Assembly (NCBI GenBank): GCA_024362935.1 | Contig: JANCRA010000019.1 | Coordinates: forward strand, 402,001 to 466,000 | Origin: Setophaga petechia | Taxonomy: Eukaryota; Chordata; Aves; Passeriformes; Parulidae | DNA: 64,000 nucleotides | Direction of reading: 5' to 3' | Shown: piece after piece, positions 10,621 through 21,900 of the stretch | Numbering within the stretch: position 1 is the stretch's first letter | Layout of the letters: each line of letters opens with the position of its first letter | Notes under the pieces: generated by a model | What the model was told of the DNA's origin: nothing | Database searches by the model: none | What the model saw: only the letters and a program-made list of their open reading frames with translations | Translations under genes and position numbers: made by a program

Positions 10621-11034
10621 TGAACCATGCCATGATTCCCTCGGTGCTCCGTGATGTGGCATGGCACCAGCTTTCTCAGGCATTGAGAAGGTCTCCTTGA
10701 GAAGCCAGTCTGCATCGCAGGCAGCTTGAGTTCCTCACATTGGGATGCAGCACAAGCACTCCTTGGCTCTTGGAACAAACATTCCCAGGCACGTCTGACC
10801 AACATGCAGTGGCCCTGCTCCCACCCTTGTCCCCTCCACCTGTTTTCTGTGGTGTTGGATCTCCTTCCCACCTGTTCTTTAACCCTACAGCTGCCTTAGT
10901 TTTGCATCTTTCCCCCCTGCTCGTGCCTTGCACAAACCTGCTGTAGCACTGCCTGCCTTCCCATAATGTTCTCCCCAGCCTTCCCTTTCTCAGTGTTTTA
11001 ACCACTGGAACAATATTTTGAAACTATAAGATGT
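10621..11034. other. Intergenic, nothing recognised
   Basis: This separates the CpG-rich block from the CR1 fragment. It is pyrimidine-rich on the + strand, with no gene or repeat identified. Confidence 0.5.
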
Positions 11035-12222
11035 ACCCCCAGTAATAAACAATGCTGGGATAGTGGTGGCAGCAGATGAGGACAAGGCTGAGGTACTTAA
11101 CAATTTTTTGGCTTCAATGGCAACCTCTCTTCCAGATCACTCAATTGGATAGACAGCAGGATGGGGACTTGGGGAACAAAGTGTTTTCCACTGTGTAAGC
11201 ATGACCACCTTAGGAACCTGAATGTACTCAAGTCTCCCAGAATCCTGAGGGACTTGGCTGATGTCATTGTCAAGCTGCTCTCTATGATATTTGAAAAGTC
11301 ATGCCACTTAACTGAAGACCCAGGTGACTGGAAAAAGGGAAATATTGTACTTATCTCTGGAAAGAGTAGAATGGGGGACCTTGGGAACTACGTCAGCCTC
11401 ATCTTTGTGCCTGGGAAGATCATGGAACAGATCCTCCCAGTAGCTGTGGTGAGGCACATGAAGGACAGGGACATGATTCGGGACAGCCATCACAGCTTCC
11501 CCAAGGGCAAGTCCTGCCTGACCAAGCCAGTGGCCTTCTATGATGGAATGACTACATCAGTGGACAAGGGAAAGGCTACAGATGTCATCTGAGAATCTAT
11601 AAAGCCTTTGACACAAAATCCTACAACATGCTTCTCTCTAAATTAGAGAGAGAACAGTCCATCCAATTTGGTGGATGAACTGTAAGATAGATAAGAAATT
11701 GGTTGGATGATCATATCTGGAGGATAGTGCTCAATGGCTCAGAGCCCTGAAGGACATCAGTGACAAGTGGTGTCCCACAGGGGTCTGTATTGGGACTGGT
11801 GTTATTTAATATCTTCATTAATGACATAGAACGAAGATTGAGTGCACCTTCAGCAAGTTTGTAGATGACACCAAGCTGAGTGGTGCAGTTGACACACCTG
11901 AAGGATGCTATCCAGAGGGACCTGGACAAGCTCAAAAAGTAGGCCCATGGAAACCTCATGAGATTTAACAAGACCAAGTGCAAATGCTGCACCTGGGTTG
12001 AGGCAACCCCAGACATGAGTGCAGACGGGGGAAGAAGTCACTGAGAGCAGCACTGATGAGGACTTGGTGGTGCTGGTGGATGAGAGACTGGACATGAGCA
12101 GGCAACATGTACTTGCTGCCTGGAAAACTATCTGTGTCCTGGGCTACATCAAATGCAGCATGGTCAGAAGATCAAGGAAGGTGATTCAGCCCCTCTACTC
12201 CGCTATGATGATTCTATGAATT
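11035..12222 (+). mobile_element. Decayed CR1 LINE fragment (reverse transcriptase part of ORF2)
   Basis: CR1 is the dominant non-LTR retrotransposon of birds. The stretch starts in the linker before the reverse transcriptase and holds an open frame from 11161 to 11592 with the CR1 RT signatures VPGKIMEQIL-like (11419-11448), KGKSCLTK (11503-11526) and a DKGKATDVI block (11563-11589). It then runs into a stop. The homology continues out of frame: KAFDT at about 11601-11615, a SGVPQGSVLG block (11768-11797), LFNIFINDI (11800-11826) and the catalytic FADD-type motif, here FVDD, at 11858-11869. A later block contains VLVDERLDMSR (12070-12102). It ends near 12200-12222 with an ATTCTATG-like end, skipping the usual 3' part. 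Stops, frameshifts and internal deletions make it a dead copy. Confidence 0.88.
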
Positions 12223-15200
12223 CGGAACTGGGAGGGAACTGTCTGCTTCATCCAGACGCCCTCCAGCCTGACTTGAACTTCTGTGCTTAGGCAAAACCCA
12301 AGTAAAATGCTCATGGACCCAGACCAGGTGCTTCCACCTTCATCTTTCACAGCTGTTGGGCACTTCTGCTCTGCCAGAAGGCCTGCCTTCCTCTTCAGCT
12401 TCCATGGTTGCTCTGATTCCCCTCCCCATCCCTCAAATAATTTGTTTCCCTTGGATGACTGCCATTGCTTCTCAGCCTTCTTCAGGTTTGCTGCTTTGAT
12501 TGCCTTCCGCAGGAGACGTCTCCTGCACAAGCAAGTCCTCAGCTGCCCCTTGTCTGAGCTGAGAGCTCACAAAGCTTTATCACAAACCTGTTGTCCAGGC
12601 GGGGGTTTTGAGCACTTGGGGGTCCCTGTGAGCATGTTGAGACATTAAATCAATTTGAACAGGGCTGAAATAGGGCAGCTACTTTCTCTCCCATTATCTT
12701 TGTTAATGAGTACGCAGTGTCAGTTCTGTGGTATTTGCGATCTCGAGAGCTTCCAAACCTTGAATGTAACTTCTCTAGAGCCTTGAGGAGTGCTGGCTGC
12801 AAAAGTCTCTGCCATCATTTCTGCCTTTCCAAGGTGTCAGAGAAGCAGATTCCCTTTTCCCCAGGGAAGGACAGCCAGGGTGGGGCAGTTTTCCTTCCCT
12901 AGATTCCTGTGTGCACCTCCTGCAGAAAGAAGGCATGCTGTCCCAGGCAGCTGCAGTGCTTCTAGGCTATTAAGCTCTTTCAGATGTCTCGTTCAAGTTG
13001 GGCTTTGCTGTGATGCCAATAAAAACTTGCTGGTGTTAGGCTTCTGCGGCATCACAGAGAATGCCATGAGAAGGAAGTGTTCACTTCTCAGCAGCTGAAA
13101 CCCTGCACTGGGGATTTCCCTCCATCTAGTTTTTGGTAGTTCCCTTTCCCAATGTGCCATCCTCTGTGGATGTCCATGGTCCATTGCTTGAGGCAGTGTA
13201 GACCAAGGACAGCACTATATTATACCTTTCTAAGATTTACCACAACAAAACCTTTTCCTGAAATTGCCTGTGAATCCCAAACTGACTGAAAGGTCACATC
13301 TTGTGACACCTCTGAGCATGTGGGGCCACTTTGGGGTGGCACTTTGCAAACCCTCTCCCCCATCCTTTTGCTTCCTGATTCTGCTTTGTGTTCAAATGGG
13401 CAGGGAGCTCTCAGAGAAAATGGAAAACAGTCTCCACTCCCATGGGTTCGTGGTTTTGCCTTCCATTGTGCCAAGAGCAGGCTGTCTGAGGGAATACAAA
13501 TGGTGCTCAGCACAGGGCTTGGATAATTAATACTGTTTCTTTCAGCTACAGTATTACTTATGCCTCTGGTTGATATCTACAGTGATAAAGATACAGTCAT
13601 TTCTGTGACTGAACAAAAGAAATATATGGGAGGAAAAAATGGAATTTTTGCTGGTCAAAATTAATATGGGCCCAAAACTCTCACATTAAATCTCCCAGAA
13701 CAAAACCATCCTATTTTCATGACCCCAGGAAAGGCCCTTAGATGCTCTCCTAGGAGCTTATGCGCCTCCATGTACCTAGACCTCCCTCCCCAGAGCAGCT
13801 GGGGAGGACAGGGGCTCACCTTTCCCACAAAAACACGTGGGGACAGATAGAGCACATCCACCACAACGGTACAGGTCTTGTCTGCCACCCCCAGCATGGC
13901 TGCCATGGGGGGACAGCATTTTCCTACTGCTCCTTGGGGAGAAAAACCCTTGCTCAGTGTATCCTGCCCCAAGGCAAAGCAAAAGCTGTGAGGAGTCGCT
14001 CCAACCTGCTGTGGTTGGTTTAGACTATAAAATTGTGGGGGATTTTTTTTGCTGTTATTTAGTGAGCAACTCACTGTGAATTTAATAGATGAGTTTTGCT
14101 ATCAGTAACAACCCCCCTAACCCCCAAGCAGTTTATTTCATGAGTACAAGAGTAAAAAGAGGGAAAAGTAAGAACACCTCTGGGGAAAATAAGGGGTTGG
14201 GAAATGGCTGTAAGTGTAAGCACAGGATTGCCAAACCCACACGTTCAAAAAGTATGAATCAGATCTCCAGGAATCACAAGACTGGTGGTCTGAATTCCAA
14301 GTATGAAATCTGGGCAGTTCCTGAAGGGTATTTCCCTCCATGTTTTCAATGCTCTAGGGGAAGCTGTATGCTCTCCCTTGGGGAGAGAGTGTTGGTGGGC
14401 TGGAGTTGAGGCTTACACATGCTTATAAATCCATCCTCCCTTTGCTGGAGCCTGAGATGATTGTGATGCCCTCCAAATCCCCCAAGTCTGCCTTGTTGCA
14501 GTGCTCTCCCCTCTGTGGGGCATTGCTGCTGCTCTCTCTTATCCCTAATGCACTGCCTGGAAGCACAGCCAAGCCCCAGTGCCCGCCTTGCCACAGTGGG
14601 GAACGACAGCTTCTTGTACCAGGATTGTTCTCCTCCCTGTGAGGAAAAGGCATCTTTATTTAGTCCTCAGACTTTAATAGGAGAGAGATGCAGCTTTGAA
14701 TAGTCCAAAGATGTACTTAGCCAGGACCATAAAGCCAGCTCAGCATTGCCTGAGGTAGGGAGAGCTGCCTGCAACACCTGTTCTGGAGGGACATCAATTG
14801 TTTTTCTGTACTATGCAGGAGCTTGCTTTAGGACAAGCTGAAACTTTTTTATCTGGGGGTACAAATGAATACCTCCTCCCCCAAAGTTACTCAAAACCCC
14901 CAAAAACCTGAGAAGAAGAGTGCTGTGGTAAACTTCCTCTGTACTAGACCAAGTGGCCCAATTTGTTGATGCCTGAGCCCCCAGGCAGGGAGCAGCTTCA
15001 CCCACACCTCCAAATATGGATGTGCTGGCAGGAGAGAGAAGCTTCCTCTGTCTCCTGCCTCACTTGAGGGCCTCTAGATCTATAACTGATCTAAACTGCA
15101 GTTGCCCAACTCGGCCTTGCAGAGTCAGCTTTGCTGCTAGTCCTTTCTTGTTTCCCTCTGGAGTCCCTCAGTTACCATCCGCACCACAGTGTCGGTCCTT

Positions 15201-18035
15201 GCAAGCTCTTTGGTCATGCTACAGCTGTTCAGCTACAGCTGTCCCCACCAAAGGAGCAGTATGACCTCTGTGGGAGAAGAGTCCCTTCCTGGGGGATTTG
15301 CCACACAGCACCATGAGATGATCTACCCAAGCCCAGCATGGTAGTGTTGCTTCTCTGCGCTGGACCAATGTCTCTTCTGTTTCAGCAGAAGCCACTCTCA
15401 TCTTTGTGTGTTGCCTTTTTGTTGCTCTTACATCTCAACTCATACCAGTCAGGACTCATTGGTGTGAAATGTGGGGAAATCCCAGGCTGCATGGCTCTTC
15501 CTGAGCTCCTGTTGGCTAGGCAAATCACCTGTCACGGGGAGAGGATTCAGGAGTTAGAGGGAATTGCATGCAAATGGGAAGAGCAACCAAAGAGCCCCAA
15601 TTCTCCCAGATCTGCTGAGGCTAAAGACTGCAGTTGGCAGTGCACCTGCTTGGGGAGGGGTGGAGCTGTGGCTGTGCAATGGGTAAACCTCACAGCCTTT
15701 CTCCTTCAAAGCCAAGCATCATATTTTGCTCCAAAGCATTCGTACCACCCACCTGTGAAAGAGGAATACCGGTGATTTCCAACTGGATGGACAGCAACCA
15801 GGAGGCAGCGAAACCACTCACACATAACAGGAGCTGCAGCTCTTGTAATGGTAGCTGATGAGCAAAAGCTGGTCGGTTTCCAGGGCAGGAATGACTCACA
15901 GCCCATCTATGATTACCTGTGAGACCTCATGCCCAGCTCCCAGCTCCCCAGGGCCTGGTGCAGCAATGTCTGCTTCCTGAGTTCAGTGAAAGGGAAAAGG
16001 TGTCTTGCTCCCTGTTGGTGAGTGTGGATTAATCCATGCTTGCCCTAGGTTGGAGGTAATACCAATAGCACCAAGCACACTCCCTCCTGCTGCATATCAA
16101 GTTTGGGAGTATCCTGGCCTGAAAGACCAGGCTTATTAGCCTGACCCATAAGTGAAGCATCTGCATCAAAGAGGACGCAGGATTAACATATACATGGACA
16201 GCTCGTGGCAGTGACCTTTTGTAACTATGCCTGCTTGCCTTGTTACGGGCCCTTTATCTGGTAGATGGACTCATTTGCCAATATAAATACACACTTGCCA
16301 GCAGGGGTTGAACACAGTGCATAAAGTGTTGGAGAAACTGGAAGAGCAAAATGCGTCCAGCATGCACAGCAATGCCAGGAGAAGAGCACCGTTGGAGCCC
16401 AGAGAACAGACCCAGCCGTATCATAGTGTAGTTCTTGCTTTGGTTCCTCTTCCCCAAGTCTGTCTATAGCCACAGCTGGCTGAAGAGGAGCGAAAAAGAA
16501 CAAAAGTCCCTCTCAATGCTCACTGCAGTTGCATACTGATGTGCAATCACAAGAGCCCACACTGTTGTTGGAGCAAGGTGGTGGGACCTTTGGCTGCTCT
16601 CAGGCCAGTTCTCTGCATTGCAGTGTCTCCAGAGCAGGAAAGTTCACATCTCTCTCTCTTTCACTCTCAATGTACAGCTGGCCCTCACAATCCTCTCTTG
16701 TTTGCAACAACAGAGCAACCTATGTGGTCCATGGTTTCTAGGACATCTGCCAACACAAGACTTGAGCCTCCTGCTCTCCCACAGTGCTGGCTCCAGGGAT
16801 AAAGCATGTGGACATGGGAAAGATGTCTCTGCCTGTTCCCTCCCAGCAGGAGCTCTGCTACAGTTGGATCTTCATCTGACTGCTGCTCTAGGTCTGCACA
16901 GTGAGCACCCTCCCAATCTCTGTGGAGTTCCCACTCTTCCTTGGGACCAGGAGTGCACAGTGCAGGGTGCTAGGCATAATGTACCAAGCTCTTATCCACA
17001 TTGCAAGCCTGGTGAGTGATCCCTGCTTGCTAGGTTTCCTCATGTTTTTCCATGTCCAGATGCTGCCCACAACCTATCTGGAGAGCCATTCCCCACAGCC
17101 ACCTTGTACACTTCTCCCAGTTGTCTCTGTCTTGGGAGTCACATGCAGAGTGGATATTTTGAGATTTGGAATGTCAGTCCATAAGCAGCAAGTGAGCACT
17201 TTTACCTGTTCTAAGCTCCCCATTAGGTTCTTGAGTGTATGCAGACTCTAAAGAGGTATCAGGTTGTTTCTATGACAGAGTACCTGTCTGGTTGTAGTTA
17301 CATGTGCCCTCACTCTGCTGAATTCTCCTCTCCTTTGAACAGGGAGGGATTTCCCATCCTTGCTGTGAACTTTCCCTCATGAAAGAGCACTTCAGTGTGG
17401 ACAAGATGGCCTCACAAGTGATGGCTCCATTCTGGAGTTCTGAATACTGCTGACTCTTCAAAAGACTGGATTTGCTGCTCAGCCTTTCCCTCAGAGTAGC
17501 AGCCCTTATCCAGCTAAATTCAGCTGGGGGAATTCCACCTGTAAGATGTGCAAGTAAGGGCAAAGACATCCTTTGCCTTGTCCCTGTCAAGTTTCTGCTC
17601 CCCAAGGCCTTGCTTTCTCTGTTGGTAGTTCCTGCATGCAGCAGCAAGTCTGCTCCCCGCGTGTTTCACTAAAGCCAAGATGCCCACACATTTTTTCCAT
17701 TGTGAACCTGGCTTCATCCCTGCCAGCTCATGCAAGCAGCTATTGTTAAGTAATTGTTTGAGTCATCCACTGAGCCCACACCCAAGCAGGCATTTCAGAT
17801 TTAGAACATGGGAGATTCACTGCTGTTGGCGTGGCTTTGGGGTACCCTACCTCCTGCCTCTGCCCAGGAGGATGGCAGCAATGAACACACTCCAGATGGG
17901 CCATTTCATGCCCATCCTTGCTTTCCCAGCCTCCAGCCACCAGTAACAAAAACTTAATGCAATACAGAAGAGCCACCAGCTTGCATCCAAGCTGGAGCAA
18001 GGGGTTTTTCTCATGGTGCTCCTGGGATTTCAGAG
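12223..18035. other. Intergenic sequence without recognisable genes
   Basis: No exon, RNA gene or clear transposon was recognised. Frames up to about 145 codons occur on both strands, but they overlap and are low in domain-like content. The pyrimidine-rich, moderately GC composition accounts for many of them. Confidence 0.55.
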
Positions 18036-18077
18036 GTATCCCTTTCTTCCCCTTGAGGTATCCCTTTCTTCCCCTTT
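18036..18077. repeat. 22-bp tandem duplication
   Basis: The motif GGTATCCCTTTCTTCCCCTT occurs twice in direct succession (about 18035-18054 and 18057-18076), separated by GA. The two copies are identical over 20 bp. Confidence 0.85.
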
Positions 18078-18365
18078 TCTCCCTATCCCCACTGTCATTA
18101 CCAGAACAAATCTCAGAGCTGCTTCCCTTACCAGTGATGATGCTTCACCCTCAGCTCTACTTTGTGAGTGGGGTTTATACTTCAATTTTAGTTTGGCACA
18201 GTTGCTACTCCCCAACCCTGGCAATTAGAGTATTTGAGAAGTTCATTATGGAGCCCTAAGTTTTCATATGGTCATTCTGGCTGACACCACACTTTTTACC
18301 ACCTTTTTACATACACAGTCAAAATACTCTGTGCATTTTCAGAAGAGGGAAGATTAAAAACCCAA

Positions 18366-18433
18366 CTGAAAAAAAAAAACCCAATAAAAAAAAAAACCCA
18401 AAAAAAAACCCAACCAAAAAAAACCCCAGGAAA
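18366..18433. repeat. A-rich tract with AAAACCC units
   Basis: Adenine runs are interrupted regularly by CCC or CCAA. It is low-complexity sequence, possibly an expanded retroposon tail. No adjacent element was identified. Confidence 0.85.
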
Positions 18434-18524
18434 AAACCCAAAGTGAATTACTAAAGTTTATAAGGCTAATACTTTATAGGGCTAGTATGCACAGGCCTGG
18501 GGCCTTCAAGATAATATAATCTAA

Positions 18525-18600
18525 TACTTGGAGATCCCCTGATGAAAGGCACTATATATGCAAAGTGCTTTATAAACATTAATTAGTTAATGTTGAAAAT
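18525..18600. repeat. Possible ancient MIR/CORE-SINE remnant
   Basis: The stretch GGCACTATATATGCAAAGTG followed by CTTTATAAACATTAATTAGTTAATG resembles the 3' part of old amniote CORE-SINE/MIR-like repeats, which carry a similar run of tri- and tetranucleotides before their tail. The call rests on remembered resemblance only. Confidence 0.35.
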
Positions 18601-18612
18601 TTTGCCCAGGGC

Positions 18613-18632
18613 AAAAAAAAAAAAAAAAAAAA
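18613..18632. repeat. Poly(A) run
   Basis: Twenty consecutive adenines follow CCCAGGGC. The run may be the tail of the candidate SINE remnant just upstream, or an independent slippage tract. Confidence 0.9.
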
Positions 18633-18936
18633 TTCTACCAAAAATCCCCCTTCCCTCCCTCTTTCTAGTCCCTAACTATACAAAGTTAATGATTCTGTGT
18701 GTGCAAACTTAGAGTACATTTTAATTTCTGTTTACTTCTGGGGAGATGGAAGCACTGGAAGTACTTTCATATACGTTATGCTTCTGCAAGCATTAGTAAT
18801 CTGGTGGCTTCTCCTACTGAGTGCTTTAATCTCCATGAATGAGGACACCCCAACATCTACAGCGTAACTTTGGACCACAGTGTTTGCAGCAAAACTGCCC
18901 AGGCTCTACTCACTCATCCCTTTGTAGTCTGAAATC

Positions 18937-18975
18937 ACCAACCAACCAACCAACCAACCAACCAACCAACCAACC
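18937..18975. repeat. (AACC)n microsatellite
   Basis: About nine and a half perfect ACCA/CAAC tetranucleotide units. Frames crossing it show an artificial NQPT or GWLV repeat. Confidence 0.95.
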
Positions 18976-21900
18976 CATGTGTGAAGGTCTTTGTGACAAT
19001 AGTTTCCATTCCAGGCCACCTTTTCAAACCTTGGGCAATCAACAGCTGGTTTCAGTGTCATCACCACATCATATGTCACCACATAATGTATGCAGAGGGA
19101 GCAATGGACAAAGTAATACACATGTTGCTTATCACAAAAGGAGGGAGTCTGAAGGACAGAACAGACTTTGCAGGATGAAGATGTGTTTCAAAGTGGTGTA
19201 AAAGGCAACAAGTTCTGCATTCAATTATATTTCCGGCAATGATATTCCAGGTATATTTCATCTCTCCTTCATTATCTTTCCCCAGGGAAACATTCAGCTT
19301 TTAGATAACACTAGGAGTTGTTTTCCCTGGAAGCCAACATCTACTCTGGCATAGTAGTCCACCACAGTCCATCCTACTCCTTTCAGAGTACTGTGCTCAC
19401 TTCCAGGCTTTGCAAAGCGCAGGAACCTTCATAGGCAACACTTTTCTCCTGAAAAAACCTTTTCCATCCCTGACAAGGCCTTTACATAGTCCTCTCAGTT
19501 CAAGCAAGTCTGCACCATGCACGACCCTACTATGCCACAAACTACCAAATCAGCTGCCAGACTTGGACTTTTCTTTACCACATCCAGCAGCAAAAGACCA
19601 GCAGGCCCCATGCCCTATGGCCAGGGTGGGTGACTGCTTCCCACCACCCTTCTCCCAGGTGCAAGGGCAGCAAAGACCCCAGGTGAAGAAGATGTGTAGT
19701 CAAACCCTTTTCCTGAAAAGCTGGCGTTATCTTCTGGAGTCCTTCTTCCCCATCTGTCACATGATTCTGTTGGGCTGTTGGAAGCCCAACCTCATGCTTG
19801 TCAGCCCAGACACTGGGATAAAAGTGCTTGATGGAGCAGGAGAAACTTTATTGACTGAGAGGCAGCATGCAATTTGCTTGCAGAAGCAGGGTCTGGCCCA
19901 GCAGGGTTTTTCAGGGCTGGGTCAACCTGGTCCCCATGGCAGTGGCTGGATGCAGAGAAACCTTTTATTCTGCATCTGATGCCTTCCCTGCCAGTTGAGT
20001 TTTTGCAAGCATCCGATCTTTTCCCAGCACCCACAGCAGCTAGTGCTGCCTCCCTGACAATGGATCTTTGGTGGGGGATGCTTTCCCTTTCCTGGGTCCT
20101 GGGGGTCTCAAGGGCTGCTCTTAGGATTTTGGCCCCCCACAGTGCCACCCTGTGAGATGTTGCTGTGCACTAGCAGCAGGACACTAAACCAGACATTTTA
20201 TGTCTGCCTGGACTGCCTCTGGGAGAGGCAGCATCCAGGGATGAGACCATGGCAAGGTACAACCAATTTCCCTTAGCCTCAGACTTGGTAACTGGTATGA
20301 GCAAAGTATTCAAGTGAAGTGGAGTCAGCCCAAGTAACCAGAGGGGTGGCTGTCTTGTGCCTCCAGTGCTTGGCAGCCGGGCAGCTGCATGGCTTGGGAA
20401 TGTATCTCCTCTCCAGCAGCTCATGAAGAGGTGACTTCTTGAGCTTCACTACATGTGGGTGTAGCACTGTGCTTGGCAAGTGAAATGATGGGGCCGAGTA
20501 ATTGATGCATTCTCAAGGATCTCAGCTTTCATCACACACCCTCCCCTTAGTATCAATGGCAGCTATTGATGGAGTCTTTGGAGAATCAAAGGCTGTAAAG
20601 GTTTGCTCTGGTCTGTTCAAATCACTGCCACCTCTGGGCACAGTCAGGGTTCAGCTAAATATCTGACTCAGGCGAGTCATCTTGGGGGAGTTTTGCCTGT
20701 ACACGAAAGCAGGATGAAGCTAGCGGAGAGCAGTCGCTTACACACATGTCTCATGCGGATGTACCTGAATGAGCTAAGCTATACTTTCATCTAGTGCAGT
20801 TAGGAATGTTTAATTTTAATCCTGTGTCAATGGGGAAAAAAATTGTATGAAGTCCTAATAAATAAGTTATGCTGCCGAGTGCTCAGATCAGCACATCCTA
20901 GCTAGAAGCAGTACAGAAAAAGCCGCCTTCCAGCACTGCAGACTGCTTTAAAACATCCCTTCAAATAGATTTTGTTGCAAGCCAGTGATACCAGTGCTGT
21001 TGTGTTGGCTTCAGATCATGAAGCATTTGCCATTCTGAGGGTGTGCAACTCTGAGGAAAAAAAAAATGAGAAATATTTAGTAGTATTTGATGATCAACTT
21101 GAGAACTCTTGAAGAACCCTGATTTTTCAAAATCATTGTGCGTTTGCTCTCAGACAGCCTGGCTGCTTTCAGGCATATCACGCTGGGCACATGCCAAGGC
21201 AACCACTGAAATTGCAAGTCTGCTTGGAAAATTTAGATGGGAGATTGTGATGGAGGAAACTGTCTGTGCTGCTATTGCTGAAGTTACTTATTTTTACCTC
21301 CTCTGTTTTTAAATTACTTTGCGGCATTATTTGCTCTCAAACAGACAGCTAGGAATGCAAGGAGAAACTGGAGACTGGAAGCATGTTTTATATTGCTATG
21401 GGCAAAAGACTTGATTTTCCTGGGATTTCTTGGATACACAGACCCTGGTTAAGTTCCAGGGACAACAACTAGCACAGGGAACTGTTGTGTGTAGGTCAGA
21501 TGCTACCAGTTTCACCAAAGGTGTAGGTCTGTGCTGCAGCAGAATATTTGCAATTGTATTAGGACAGAAGCTATTTACCATCCACCGATGAACTTTTATG
21601 TGTAAAACGTTCCTTTCAGTTTGGGCTGAAGTAGACACTTGCTTTGATAGTTATATGAAAAACCCTTAACTTTGCTTTGGGATATTTATAACCAAAACAC
21701 GCAGAATTATTGCAGCATAAAATCTGCTTCACTGGGTCTTGGTGATATTAAAAAAAAGCAAAAAAAAAAAAAGAGGAAGAAAAAGGAGGGTAATATAATA
21801 AAGAAAAAAAGACAGATGAGTATACAGAACACACTTCAGATCTACAGCACTATATTGTCCCAGCAATGCCACCAATTCAATTTAAATCCTAAGGAAAAAG

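Noticed and set aside
10281..10871. 196-codon open frame on the - strand over the CpG-rich block
   Set aside because: The frame is open because GC-rich DNA lacks stop codons. Competing frames of similar length occur on both strands in the same place, its composition is Pro/Ala/Gly/Arg-rich, and no domain is visible.
18906..19121. Frames with GWLV or NQPT repeats
   Set aside because: They are translations of the (AACC)n microsatellite at 18937-18975.
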